Assembly (NCBI GenBank): GCA_013153845.1
Contig: JAADDS010000068.1
Coordinates: forward strand, 1-35,991
DNA length: 35,991 nucleotides
Direction: 5' to 3'
Origin: Methanococci archaeon
GTDB lineage: Archaea > AGJL01 > Methanococci > Methanococcales > Methanocaldococcaceae
In this document: one piece after another, positions 1-7,940 of the stretch
Layout: the number at the start of each line of letters is the position of its first letter
Numbering within the stretch: the first letter of the stretch is position 1
The notes under the pieces: model-generated
What the model saw: the letters and a program-made list of their open reading frames with translations, nothing else
What the model was told of the DNA's origin: nothing
Database searches by the model: none
Program-made: the position numbers and the translations under genes

Positions 1-1
1 G

Positions 2-58
2 AGTGTTCCTCCGATATTAAGTAGAGTTATAGCAGAAGAGGTTAAAAAACAGTTATAA
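2..58 (+). CDS. C-terminal tail of an edge-truncated gene, possibly a C5 cytosine DNA methyltransferase
   Basis: Only the last 18 codons and the TAA stop are visible; the gene starts left of the window. The residues read SVPPILSRVIAEEVKKQL. This resembles motif X of C5 cytosine DNA methyltransferases (G-[NE]-[AS]-V-P-P followed by an amphipathic helix), which closes the SAM pocket near the C-terminus. The preceding codon ends in G, so it would be GAG or similar rather than Asn, which some family members allow. The assignment rests on this short motif and is weak. The gene converges on the minus-strand gene that ends at 92. Confidence 0.35.
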   Translation, partial: SVPPILSRVIAEEVKKQL

Positions 59-91
59 TTAAGATTAAAAATAGTTATTTGGAAAAATTAA

Positions 92-475
92 TTATTTATT
101 TCTTTTTTCTGCTGAAACCATAAGCAACATTCCAATTAAATCTCCTTTTTTAACTTCCCCATCCATACCGCAGGCAAATGTGGCCATATCAACTTCTCTC
201 TCTACTTCTATGGGCATTGGAACTTCTTCTCCAACTGCAATAACTTGTCCTGCTCTATGTCTTCCGTATGGACAAATGAGCAGAACGGACATTGGAGGGA
301 TCTTGATTTTTTTAATTTTTATGGGCTTTATATCTCCCTGTTTTAATTCGACATCTTCTTCTGCGACTATGGGTTCTATTTTTGCCTCATTTTTAATTAT
401 CAAATCGCATTTTACTTCTTCTTCTTTTATCTTTTTTTCTAATTTTGAGATCCTTCCGACTAATCTGTAAACCAT
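92..475 (-). CDS. Methanogen conserved protein, DUF22-like
   Basis: A 127-residue soluble protein. A charged N-terminal third (about 8-55) is followed by a more conserved beta-rich part with CPYGRHRAGQV, an EVERE stretch and the closing motif DGEVKKGDLIGML. The closing GDLIG-type motif resembles the DUF22 family of methanogen proteins, whose function is unknown; I make that match from memory. The start is secure: AGGTGAG lies 5 nt before the ATG. It is downstream of atpD on the same strand, separated by a 180-bp stretch that holds a duplicate of the atpD end and two hairpins, so read-through from atpD may be affected. Confidence 0.6.
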   Translation of the reverse strand: MVYRLVGRISKLEKKIKEEEVKCDLIIKNEAKIEPIVAEEDVELKQGDIKPIKIKKIKIPPMSVLLICPYGRHRAGQVIAVGEEVPMPIEVEREVDMATFACGMDGEVKKGDLIGMLLMVSAEKRNK

Positions 476-530
476 ACAAGCTCACCTTTATAAAAAATAT
501 TATAAAAAATATCGATTGAAACTTGAATAT

Positions 531-598
531 TATAATGCTTCTCCTTCCGCTTCTCTTTTTTCAATTCTTGACTTAATTAATTTCAACCTGAAGAAGTT
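531..598 (-). repeat. Duplicate of the atpD 3' end (remnant copy)
   Basis: These 68 bp repeat 659-726, the true end of atpD, with two mismatches at an offset of 128 bp. Read on the minus strand the copy still encodes [21 protein letters not shown] and its stop. Both mismatches are silent in that frame (AAA/AAG Lys and GCG/GCA Ala). It has no start codon or ribosome binding site, so it is a non-coding remnant rather than a gene. Confidence 0.9.
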
Positions 599-604
599 CC
601 CTTC

Positions 605-627
605 TGCAACTTTTAGAAAAAGTTGCA
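605..627. repeat. Perfect hairpin between the two atpD ends
   Basis: Arms TGCAACTTTT (605-614) and AAAAGTTGCA (618-627) are perfectly complementary over 10 bp around a 3-nt loop. It lies just downstream of the intact atpD stop. It could be a transcript-end structure or half of a small dispersed repeat. Confidence 0.85.
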
Positions 628-629
628 TC

Positions 630-648
630 AAAACCAAAATTTGGTTTT
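630..648. repeat. Second hairpin, adjacent to the first
   Basis: AAAACCAA (630-637) and TTGGTTTT (641-648) pair perfectly over 8 bp around AAT. With the hairpin at 605-627 it fills most of the 60 bp that separate the two copies of the atpD 3' end, so the pair looks like one compact structured insert. Confidence 0.8.
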
Positions 649-657
649 ATATTATAT

Positions 658-1308
658 TTATAATGCTTCTCCTTCTGCTTCTCTCTTTTCAATTCTTGAC
701 TTAATTAATTTCAACCTGAAGAAGTTCTCTCTTTCCATTTCGTCTAATCTCATTGAGATGTATTTTTTGAGAGATTTTAGTCGTGGGATTATGACGTATT
801 CTAACGCATTAACTCTTCTTTTTGTGGTTATGATCTCTTCTGCTAAGAGTTTAATAGATGTCTCTATTTCTGCTAATTCGGTTATTAGTTCTAATGCTTC
901 CTCAAATTTTTTAGCAGATTCGTCTAATTTTGAGCTAACTCCATAAGGGGAATATCCTCTTTCTCCAACCTTTCTTTTAACATTGTATATTTCAAAAGTA
1001 GGAACAGTAACTCCCATAATATTCTTTGTATCCATGTCAACTTCTAATTTTTCATTTTTTGCTGCGAATGAGGCCTCTTTAACAGCCAAGGTTCCCATAA
1101 CGGTCTCTGCCATAATTAAATCTTTATATGCCTCTTCTAATTTTGCCTCTACCTTTTCTCTAAGATCGGATGCTTGCTCAATTATCTGGAAAAACTCCAT
1201 AATCAGAGCGTCTCTTTTCTGTTTTAATAATTTATGCCCTTTTTCAGCCAATTTAATTTTGTTTTTTAATTTTAGAAGTTCCATTCTTGTTGGGTTTACT
1301 CTCTGCAT
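658..1308 (-). CDS. atpD: A-type ATP synthase subunit D
   Basis: The 216-residue central-stalk subunit of the archaeal A1Ao ATP synthase, which couples rotation of the membrane ring to ATP synthesis in the A3B3 head. The start [20 protein letters not shown] is typical: long N- and C-terminal helices form a coiled coil (about 10-75 and 140-205) around a short globular middle that includes the MGVTVP stretch. Length is normal for the family. The ATG follows GAGGGAG by 5 nt. The last 68 bp are duplicated at 531-598. purE and this gene face the same way, about 100 bp apart. From memory this is the counterpart of MJ0615. Confidence 0.95.
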   Translation of the reverse strand: MQRVNPTRMELLKLKNKIKLAEKGHKLLKQKRDALIMEFFQIIEQASDLREKVEAKLEEAYKDLIMAETVMGTLAVKEASFAAKNEKLEVDMDTKNIMGVTVPTFEIYNVKRKVGERGYSPYGVSSKLDESAKKFEEALELITELAEIETSIKLLAEEIITTKRRVNALEYVIIPRLKSLKKYISMRLDEMERENFFRLKLIKSRIEKREAEGEAL

Positions 1309-1407
1309 GTTAACTCCCTCTCTAATTTTTACAATGGAAGTTGTTAATTTAAAAAGTTAACAATAACAACACCTATAAAAGTTTAATAGTTAGTTTAATA
1401 GTTTAGG

Positions 1408-1881
1408 TTATTTAAACATTTCTTTGACTTTTTCATCGGAGGCGTAAACTTTTTCTTTCATTTTTTCTCTATATTCAATTAACTTTTTTTCTATATTTTT
1501 GTCTTTTAATGCTAAGATCTCTAATGCCAGAAGGACTGCATTATCTCCTCTGTCTATTCCAACACTTGCAACAGGAATTCCGGGTGGCATTTGAACAGTA
1601 CTTAACAATGCATCTAATCCGCATAATTTTGCCTCGACTGGCACTGCTATCACTGGTTTTGTAGTTAAGGATGCAACAACTCCGGGAAGGTGTGCTGAAA
1701 GGCCAGCTATCGCTATAAAAACCTCTGCTTTCGACGTTTTAACAATCTTTTCAACTAACTCAGGAGTTCTGTGTGCTGAGGCAACCCTTACTTCAAATTC
1801 TACTCCAAACTCTTTTAATATTTTTACTCCCTTCTCAGCTATTTTTAGATCGCTTTCGCTTCCCATAATTATGCATATCAT
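1408..1881 (-). CDS. purE: Phosphoribosylaminoimidazole carboxylase PurE
   Basis: A 157-residue purine biosynthesis enzyme that produces the carboxylated aminoimidazole ribotide. Visible family motifs are MGSESDL near the N-terminus (phosphate binding), SAHRTPE (about 35-41, containing the catalytic His), [13 protein letters not shown] and [13 protein letters not shown]. Full length for a stand-alone PurE. Whether it uses CO2 directly or N5-CAIR cannot be settled from these motifs alone. The ATG follows GGTGA by 6 nt. It is followed on the same strand by atpD. Confidence 0.93.
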   Translation of the reverse strand: MICIIMGSESDLKIAEKGVKILKEFGVEFEVRVASAHRTPELVEKIVKTSKAEVFIAIAGLSAHLPGVVASLTTKPVIAVPVEAKLCGLDALLSTVQMPPGIPVASVGIDRGDNAVLLALEILALKDKNIEKKLIEYREKMKEKVYASDEKVKEMFK

Positions 1882-1934
1882 ATCTTTTCACCAAAAATTT
1901 TATGTTAAAGATTTAATGCCTCATTATAAATAAA

Positions 1935-2789
1935 TTATGGTTTTGAGGATTGGGAGTTATTTATAAATTTTAAAAATTTGTTTAGAAATTCCAATCCTCC
2001 ACCATAAGTGATCGTTTGCGGATGTAGTGAAAGATAGAATGGAATGTGATGTTTTAATGCGTAGCGGTAGTTTATTTCTGCTTTTATTAAGTATAAGTTT
2101 ACATATTCTTTTTTGAGATACCAAGTATATTCTTTATTCATAATCTTTTTAGTTGTGCCATTTGGGTAGATTATTTCATTGGTTAAGATTACGGTATAGT
2201 TGTGTTTGAGTAAAACTTCAAGTGAGTCGTTATTTAAAGCCCATGCGGGTGGGATAAAGAAGGATAGGTTGTCAAATCCACAGTCCCTCATTATAATTTC
2301 TGCATTATGTAATTTTTCTAAACATTCATCTTTTGGACAGTTAAATTCGTGGAATGTATGCTTATATCCATGAAGTTCAATTTTATATCCTTCTCTTTCC
2401 AACTCGTGAAGATATTTAACAAACTCTCTGTTTCTTCTCAGATCCCATTTTCCACCACTGGGAGGATTTTCAAGGTCTGGAATCACAAACAACATCGTAT
2501 AATTTGCATAATGATATTTGTTGATAACGTTAATTACTTCTTTTAGTTGTTTAAAGTATTTTGGAGATACATCATGCACGAGTATGATGGGTTTTTCATT
2601 ATTGTTTTTAATATTGTGGTTTTTAACCTCATGCTTTGAGTTATTTTCAATATATTTTGAGTTATTTTTATCTTCTTTTTTATTTTCTTTTATAATGTTG
2701 GAGGAGCTATTCTCAGATATAAAAATCTCTCCGAGGACTATTGAGGTTATTGACAATACCACAATAAAGGATATTAATAACTTTTTCAT
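1935..2789 (-). CDS. Secreted or membrane-anchored polysaccharide-deacetylase-like protein (DUF2334-like)
   Basis: 284 residues. An N-terminal signal peptide or anchor (hydrophobic residues about 4-22) is followed by an Asn/Lys-rich low-complexity linker (about 25-66) and a predicted NodB-type barrel. Metal-site motifs are visible: HDVSPKY (His-Asp pair), ELHGYKHTFHEF with H-x3-H, and a late SLHPQT histidine. The WDLRRNREFVKYLHELEREGY region fits DUF2334/polysaccharide deacetylases. It probably acts outside the cytoplasmic membrane on a glycan, but the substrate is unknown. The start has AAGGAG 6 nt upstream. There is no obvious operon link to purE. Confidence 0.7.
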   Translation of the reverse strand: MKKLLISFIVVLSITSIVLGEIFISENSSSNIIKENKKEDKNNSKYIENNSKHEVKNHNIKNNNEKPIILVHDVSPKYFKQLKEVINVINKYHYANYTMLFVIPDLENPPSGGKWDLRRNREFVKYLHELEREGYKIELHGYKHTFHEFNCPKDECLEKLHNAEIIMRDCGFDNLSFFIPPAWALNNDSLEVLLKHNYTVILTNEIIYPNGTTKKIMNKEYTWYLKKEYVNLYLIKAEINYRYALKHHIPFYLSLHPQTITYGGGLEFLNKFLKFINNSQSSKP

Positions 2790-2935
2790 AATATCTCCTT
2801 TTAATTGATTAATAAAAATTAATATGGATAAGTGAGATATATAAATAATTTGCTTATCCCTATATATGCAATTTTCGTTTAGTTTAAAAAAAGTTGTAAT
2901 TTAAAATATTTCATTGATCATTTTATATTAATCTT

Positions 2936-2945
2936 TTTATATAAA
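2936..2945 (+). promoter_or_regulatory. TATA box for truA
   Basis: TTTATATAAA lies about 40 bp before the truA ATG. Archaeal initiation about 25 bp downstream would leave a leader of roughly 15-20 nt containing the GGTGAG ribosome binding site at 2972-2977. Confidence 0.5.
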
Positions 2946-2982
2946 TATATGTAATAATAGATACGATAGAAGGTGAGAATAA

Positions 2983-3762
2983 ATGTATATTCTAAAAATT
3001 GCCTATGATGGAAGATACAGCTTTCAAACACAACCCCACGGAAAAACGGTTTGCGATATTATTTTAAACACGTTAGAAGAGATTAATTTATTAAAAAGAA
3101 AGAAGATTATTTATTGTGGAGGAAGAACAGACAAGGGTGTTTCTGCACTCGGAAATTTTGTTGTGGTGGAATTAAAAAAAGAACCAAGTCCCTCATACAT
3201 AAATGCAAAATTGAAGAATGAGGGGATTTGGGTTTTAGGTTATAGGGAGATAGAGAAAATTCCGGAAGTGAGGTATAGGCATTATCGATATGTTCTCCCA
3301 AATATGGGGTATGATGTTGAAGCCATAAAAGAGGGAGCAAGTATTTTGATAGGAACACATTCTTTTCATAATTTATCAAAAAGAGATAGAACAAAAGACA
3401 GAAGCCCAATTAGAACGATATTTAAAATAGATGTCTCTGAGAACGAATTTTATATAACACTTGATATATTTGGAAAAAGTTTTCTCTGGAATATGGTTAG
3501 GAAGATAGTTGGGGCTTTGGATCTTGTAGGTCGAGGAGAAAGGCCAGTTAATTGGATTGAGAAACTATTACGAGAGGATCATAAGGAAGGTGTCCCTACA
3601 TTTCCTCCTGATGGGTTAATACTGGTTGATGCTAAGGTAGATGTGGATTATATTTATGAGCCATACTCTATGAAAAAATTTAAAGAATATTGGACAGATC
3701 TTTTTAAGTTAAAGGTTATGAAAATGGGAATCGCTAAAACAATGATGAATTTTGAACAGTAA
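2983..3762 (+). CDS. truA: tRNA pseudouridine synthase A
   Basis: A 259-residue enzyme that converts uridine to pseudouridine in the tRNA anticodon stem-loop region (positions 38-40 in the family). The catalytic motif GGRTDKGVSALGN is present with the nucleophile at about Asp50, where most members have GRTDxGVHA. The second half carries HSFHNLSKRD and the FLWNMVRKIVGAL helix conserved in TruA. Length is usual. The start is fixed by AGGTGAG and a good TATA box. It converges on bioD with only about 6 bp between the stops. Confidence 0.93.
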   Translation: MYILKIAYDGRYSFQTQPHGKTVCDIILNTLEEINLLKRKKIIYCGGRTDKGVSALGNFVVVELKKEPSPSYINAKLKNEGIWVLGYREIEKIPEVRYRHYRYVLPNMGYDVEAIKEGASILIGTHSFHNLSKRDRTKDRSPIRTIFKIDVSENEFYITLDIFGKSFLWNMVRKIVGALDLVGRGERPVNWIEKLLREDHKEGVPTFPPDGLILVDAKVDVDYIYEPYSMKKFKEYWTDLFKLKVMKMGIAKTMMNFEQ

Positions 3763-3768
3763 TTAAAA

Positions 3769-4410
3769 TTATTTTAAGATCTTTTTAAAGTTAATATCGT
3801 AATCTCCATTATTTTTCACAATGCCGATTATTTCCACGTTTCCAAATTTTTCAATGGTTTCAAAAGTTTTTTCGTAGTGTAGAACTTCGTTAAGATCTGT
3901 CATGCAGTTGATAATAACTCCCCTAATGTTTATTCCTTTATTTCTTAAATGTTCAATAGTAAGGAGGGTGTGATTTATAGTTCCTAAATTTGGCCTTGAG
4001 ACAATAACTGCATCTAAATTCAGAAGTTTTATTAAATCACTCATTAAAAAGTTGTCTTTTATAGGAACACAAACTCCTCCAGCTCCCTCAACAATTAGAA
4101 ACGCATATTTTCTCTTTAATATGTTGTATGATTGTAGTATTTTTCTTTTTATTTCATCTAACGTTAGCTGATAGTTTTCAACATCAAAGGCAATATTTGG
4201 AGAGAGAGGAAGTTTTAAATTAATTGGATTCATTAGATCTAAGTCATCATCGTTTTTTAACATTTTTTTCAAAGTTAACGTATCTTCTCTACCTCCTGTT
4301 TCGATAGGTTTTAAATATCCAACTTTAACCTTTTTACTTAACTCTTTGGCCAATATTGAAGAGACGTAGGTTTTTCCAACGTTTGTATCAGTTCCTGTTA
4401 TGAAGATCAC
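3769..4410 (-). CDS. bioD: Dethiobiotin synthetase
   Basis: A 213-residue ATP-dependent enzyme that closes the ureido ring of dethiobiotin from diaminopelargonic acid and CO2. The modified P-loop GTDTNVGKTY sits at residues 5-14, and EGAGGVCVPI (about 109-118) is the conserved substrate-side loop. It starts at a GTG with GAGGGATG upstream; no better start exists. No other biotin genes are nearby, whereas in M. jannaschii, from memory, bioD sits in a bio cluster. Biotin in these methanogens is mainly needed by pyruvate carboxylase. Confidence 0.92.
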   Translation of the reverse strand: MIFITGTDTNVGKTYVSSILAKELSKKVKVGYLKPIETGGREDTLTLKKMLKNDDDLDLMNPINLKLPLSPNIAFDVENYQLTLDEIKRKILQSYNILKRKYAFLIVEGAGGVCVPIKDNFLMSDLIKLLNLDAVIVSRPNLGTINHTLLTIEHLRNKGINIRGVIINCMTDLNEVLHYEKTFETIEKFGNVEIIGIVKNNGDYDINFKKILK

Positions 4411-4506
4411 GTTAACATCCCTCTCATAAATATTTTTATGAATTTTTATAAGTATCTAATATTTTTAGGCAATTTTATTTAATTTCTTGTTTTTATTTAT
4501 TTTCAT

Positions 4507-5349
4507 TTATTTTTTGTTTTTTTGGGGCATAATCTTTGAGAGGTAATCTACTGCTTCATCTATGGTTGTGGGAATATCAACATCATAACCCCTCTCTTTA
4601 AGTTTTAAGAATAATTTAGAAACATCTGGAACATCTAAATTTAGTTCATCCAAATTTAAAGAGAAAAGATCTTTAACTTTTCCATCAAATATTACTTTTT
4701 TATTTAATACATAACAACGATCTGCTAAGCATGCCAAATTTAGGTCATGGGTTACGATAACAACGGTTTTTCCACTATCTTTAAATGATCTTATTAGATC
4801 CATAACCTCTAATCTGCTTTTTGGATCTAATGCAGAGGTTGGCTCATCCATTAAAATAACATCTGGCTCTACGGAGAGGATACAAGATATTGACACCTTC
4901 TTTTTCTCTCCTCCGCTTAGATTGTAGGGATGTCGATCTTTCAGATGATAGATCTTCATATTTTTTAGTGTTTCGTCTGTTTTTTCTATTGCTTTTTCTT
5001 TTGAGTAGAGATGGAGAGGGGAGAAAGCAACTTCTTCCCAGACAGTTGGGTTGAATAACATCACATCAGGATTTTGAAAAACAAATCCAACTTTTCTTCT
5101 AAATTCTTTCATTAATTCTTTATTTCTTAATATCTCGTCAGTTAGTTTTTTCCCTTCGAAGTAAATCTCTCCACTACTTGGAAACACTAATCCATTCATG
5201 ATTTTTAGTAGAGTTGTTTTCCCTGCTCCGTTTGGCCCTAAAATAGCCACAATTTCATTTTTATATATGTTTAAATTTACATCTTCCAGTGCAGTTGATC
5301 CGTTTGGATATTTGTAGGATACATCAACAACCTTATAGATCTCTTTCAT
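4507..5349 (-). CDS. cbiO: ECF transporter ATPase CbiO (nickel/cobalt uptake)
   Basis: A 280-residue ABC ATPase that powers the metal uptake complex. The motifs are complete: Walker A GPNGAGKT (about 38-45), Q-loop VFQNPD, signature LSGGEKKKVS, Walker B VILMDEP followed by TSALDP, and the switch histidine in VIVTHDLNL. A C-terminal extension of about 60 residues is usual for EcfA/CbiO proteins. Its ATG overlaps the cbiQ TGA (ATGA), so the two are translationally coupled. It is the last gene of the unit. Confidence 0.94.
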   Translation of the reverse strand: MKEIYKVVDVSYKYPNGSTALEDVNLNIYKNEIVAILGPNGAGKTTLLKIMNGLVFPSSGEIYFEGKKLTDEILRNKELMKEFRRKVGFVFQNPDVMLFNPTVWEEVAFSPLHLYSKEKAIEKTDETLKNMKIYHLKDRHPYNLSGGEKKKVSISCILSVEPDVILMDEPTSALDPKSRLEVMDLIRSFKDSGKTVVIVTHDLNLACLADRCYVLNKKVIFDGKVKDLFSLNLDELNLDVPDVSKLFLKLKERGYDVDIPTTIDEAVDYLSKIMPQKNKK

Positions 5350-6179
5350 ACTACCCCTCTATCGAATAATACTAATATTGCTGTGATTATTATGGAGAAT
5401 GCTAAAAACAAAATATCCTTTGACGTGATCTTTTCCATATATATGTGTTTTATTTCTCCCGTATACCCTCTTGAAAGCATTGCGTAGTATGTTTCTTCTC
5501 CCATCTGATACGTTTTTATAAATAAAGCACCGATAGCTTTTCCTGCTTCCTTCCAACTTTCTACCATTCCAAGTTTTTTTATTGCTCGTGATTTTCTTGA
5601 ATACATCATATCTAATATAAAATTCAATAATAGAAAGATATATCGATAGGCAAGGTTTGTTATTGTGATCACGACCTCTGGAATTCCCAACTTATGCATT
5701 GCTGAGGTAACTTTATTCCACTGAGTTGTTATTGGAATTAGCACAGCAAAGGATACACAGGTTGCCACTCTGAGGGTGAAGGTTATTGCATATTTAACAC
5801 CTTCATAAGTTATAGATATGTGAGGATTGTTTAACAAAACAATGAGATCTTTTCCAGGAGTCATGATGTTAAACATTACAGGAATTGCAATAAGCCCTGC
5901 AAAGATCGGAATGAAAACATAAACTCTTTTCAAATATTGATACATCGGAATATTAGAAAGGTATGCAAGAAGTAGTGCAATAGCATTGAAGATCAGTAGG
6001 GTTAGAATATGTTTAGATAAAACACTCCCAACTATAAAAATAACAAGGGATATGATCTTTACTCTACTCTCTAAACTCTGCAAAAGACCCTCACTTTTCG
6101 TGTATTTTTCAAAAAATATGCTTTCATTTAGATACTTTATTACATGCTCTATTGTTTTATCAAACAGTTTGTTGTCCAT
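5346..6179 (-). CDS. cbiQ: ECF transporter transmembrane component CbiQ
   Basis: A 277-residue EcfT-family membrane protein that couples the ATPase to the metal-binding subunit. Several hydrophobic segments are visible (about 40-75, 85-105, 130-155, 170-190, 255-275). Two short coupling-helix signatures fit the family: SRKSRAIKKLG (about 193-203) and MLSRGYTGEIK (about 233-243, in place of the usual A-R-G). The start has GGAGAG upstream. It overlaps cbiO by 4 bp but is separated from cbiN by 407 bp, which is unusual for this transporter. Confidence 0.9.
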   Translation of the reverse strand: MDNKLFDKTIEHVIKYLNESIFFEKYTKSEGLLQSLESRVKIISLVIFIVGSVLSKHILTLLIFNAIALLLAYLSNIPMYQYLKRVYVFIPIFAGLIAIPVMFNIMTPGKDLIVLLNNPHISITYEGVKYAITFTLRVATCVSFAVLIPITTQWNKVTSAMHKLGIPEVVITITNLAYRYIFLLLNFILDMMYSRKSRAIKKLGMVESWKEAGKAIGALFIKTYQMGEETYYAMLSRGYTGEIKHIYMEKITSKDILFLAFSIIITAILVLFDRGVV

Positions 6180-6586
6180 AATCTCTCCAAATCCATGTTT
6201 TAATGCTTAGAACTTTTTAATTAAATTTTAAATATTATTTGTTTGCATGTTTTTCATATGTAAGCATTTTTGTAGGTTTTTAAGTTTTAAGATAAAAAAC
6301 AACCCAATTTTATTAATAAAATAATATTAATCAAATCGTTTAAATTTACTGGCAAAAATAACAACTATATAAGATCAACATATAAAATAACATCATTTAA
6401 TATTAATCTTTAATCTTTTACATTTTTTATATCATTTTAATTAATTACATCATTTTAATCTGTTATTCGTCTCCATCAAATTTTCTCATCCTCTTTTTAA
6501 TCTCTTTTCCTTTTTTCAACATTTAAATTAAAAATTAAATTAAAAATGGGAGTTAAAAAACAAAAATTGGGGAAATTATTGAAAGA
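6180..6586. other. 407-bp gene-free gap inside the cbi cluster
   Basis: Very AT-rich, with no credible small gene on either strand. On the minus strand a TATA-like TTTATATG lies near 6378-6386 with a CTTATATAG alternative nearby, either of which could start a separate cbiQO transcript with a leader of about 170 nt. T-rich runs at 6410-6520 are on the plus strand and so would not end cbiMN transcripts. No riboswitch fold is recognisable by eye. Confidence 0.4.
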
Positions 6587-6934
6587 TTATCCTGTTGTAG
6601 CTCTCGGATTTACAAACTTTATAAGGGCATAGTATGCTCCAACACAGAGTATAACTCCAACAATTGCAGAGATTATATATCCAATTGAAGCGTGGAATGG
6701 ATCGTCCCAGCCGGGAACATCATAATCAGGAAGTAAAGCATGATTCCAAATATCTGCTAAGTGGAGCATTCCACTGACTTTACTTTCTCCTACTTTTTCC
6801 GCCAATTCTTGAGGATCCCATTCTCCCCAAGCATCTCCATAGTTCCAAACAAGCAAAATACCGAGAGGGCATAAGATGATCATTGCAATAATCACATATA
6901 GGAACTTTTTAACAAGAGGGTCTTGCCAATTCAT
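6587..6934 (-). CDS. cbiN: Small membrane component CbiN/NikN (PDGLE-like)
   Basis: 115 residues with two transmembrane segments (about 10-29 and 84-107) around an extracytoplasmic loop. The loop has WDPQELAEKVGE and LLPDYDVPGW, which resemble the PDGLE region of NikN-type subunits (PDGLE...PLPDYxVPG) more than classical cobalt CbiN loops. That suggests nickel as the cargo, but this is an inference. The start overlaps the cbiM stop (ATGA) and has GGGGTG upstream. The small subunit is needed with CbiM for metal capture. Confidence 0.82.
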   Translation of the reverse strand: MNWQDPLVKKFLYVIIAMIILCPLGILLVWNYGDAWGEWDPQELAEKVGESKVSGMLHLADIWNHALLPDYDVPGWDDPFHASIGYIISAIVGVILCVGAYYALIKFVNPRATTG

Positions 6935-7599
6935 GCATTCACCCCACTAACTTGCTGTTCTTTTGAGGTAAATAGATCTGGTCTAACTTTTCTAACATAC
7001 CATACAACTATTGCAGTTACTACCGCTGCTGCAGGACCTGCCGTTAGTAAGTGAGCAATAGCCATTGCAGGAACTGAGACAGTAAATGGGTAAGGACAGT
7101 ATCCTGGTTCTATAAATGGTTGTAGTCCAAATTCAAACCCTGCACAAATTGCTGCGGTAACAATTCCAACATAAGCCCCGATACCACTTGCAATAACTTC
7201 TCCAACTTTGTTTCTTAAGAACTTGTAAACATAATAACCTACAAACGGCAAAACAACTCCCATATTGAAACAGTTGGCTCCAATACAAGTAATTCCTCCA
7301 TCTCCGAAGAATATTGCCTGAATAACCAACACTATTGAGATTGCTATCGTCGCAACCCATGGGTTATCCATTAAAATTGCAATTAATGTCCCTCCGACCA
7401 TGTGAGCAGTTGTTCCATCAGGAACTGGTAGGTTGAACATCATAACTAAAAATGCAAATGCAGTTAACACCCCTAATAGTGGCAGTTTTCTTGGATCTAA
7501 TTTTTTTAACTCTTTGATTCCCTTATACCAGATTGGTATCATTATCAGATAAAAGAAGGCACAAGTTATTGGCCCAAGGTAGCCATCTGGTATATGCAT
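6931..7599 (-). CDS. cbiM: Metal-binding membrane component CbiM/NikM
   Basis: A 222-residue substrate-capture subunit of an ECF-type nickel/cobalt transporter with about six to seven membrane helices. I place the start at the ATG giving MHIPDGYLGP: AGGGTG lies 5 nt upstream, and in this family the mature N-terminal Met1-His2 is itself part of the metal site, so a longer N-terminus would be incompatible. Further probable ligand or motif residues are HMVGGT (about 72-77) and GANCFNMG (about 108-115). It overlaps cbiN by 4 bp. Upstream lies a candidate NikR operator. Confidence 0.93.
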   Translation of the reverse strand: MHIPDGYLGPITCAFFYLIMIPIWYKGIKELKKLDPRKLPLLGVLTAFAFLVMMFNLPVPDGTTAHMVGGTLIAILMDNPWVATIAISIVLVIQAIFFGDGGITCIGANCFNMGVVLPFVGYYVYKFLRNKVGEVIASGIGAYVGIVTAAICAGFEFGLQPFIEPGYCPYPFTVSVPAMAIAHLLTAGPAAAVVTAIVVWYVRKVRPDLFTSKEQQVSGVNA

Positions 7600-7624
7600 C
7601 GTTTCACCCTTAATTTTCTGTTTG

Positions 7625-7652
7625 GTATTATTTATTTTAATTAACATCATAC
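7625..7652. promoter_or_regulatory. Candidate NikR operator upstream of cbiM
   Basis: GTATTA, exactly 16 bp, then TCATAC. The Escherichia coli NikR operator is GTATGA-N16-TCATAC, so 11 of 12 half-site bases and the spacing agree. It sits 26-53 bp upstream of the cbiM start, where a repressor would block transcription or initiation. NikR homologues are known in methanogens, but their exact site may differ. Confidence 0.45.
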
Positions 7653-7678
7653 TAAATGTTTGTAATACTATTTAAACT

Positions 7679-7743
7679 TTTTCATCATATTGGTATTAAA
7701 AATGACTTGAATACTTTTAAAATTTAATACAATATGATGAAAA
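7679..7743. repeat. Long inverted repeat upstream of cbiM
   Basis: Arm TTTTCATCATATTGGTATTAAA (7679-7700) matches the reverse complement of 7723-7743 except for one extra G. The arms are 21-22 bp and the spacer is 22 bp. Each arm contains a GTATTA/TAATAC half-site like those at 7625-7630 and 7663-7668. It may be a second operator for the same regulator, or an operator for the divergent gene. Confidence 0.8.
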
Positions 7744-7940
7744 TGAAGACAATTTAAAATAAAAAGAGTCAAGCATTAAGCATATATACTTCAAAAACAT
7801 TTAACGCAATAGCAATTTTAAAAAATATACACTCCAAATTTTAAAAAATATAGAAAAGATCTATAACTAAAAAACATAAAAAATAAATAAAACTGGTTAA
7901 CGAAAACAATTTGAAGTTTAAAACTAAGAATGGTGAAGAT

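Larger units (their letters stand above)
7600..7940. other. 341-bp divergent intergenic region with operator-like repeats
   Basis: Shared upstream region of cbiM (-) and the NADH oxidase gene (+). It holds a NikR-like palindrome (7625-7652) and a long inverted repeat (7679-7743). The rest is A-rich with no gene seen. Confidence 0.6.

Noticed and set aside
514-528. GATTGAAAC next to the atpD remnant, like the 3' end of many CRISPR repeats
   Set aside because: Only a single short copy is present, with no repeat-spacer periodicity nearby.
623-946. Plus-strand frame across the hairpins and opposite atpD
   Set aside because: It is antisense to a clear atpD gene, low in complexity, and has no ribosome binding site.
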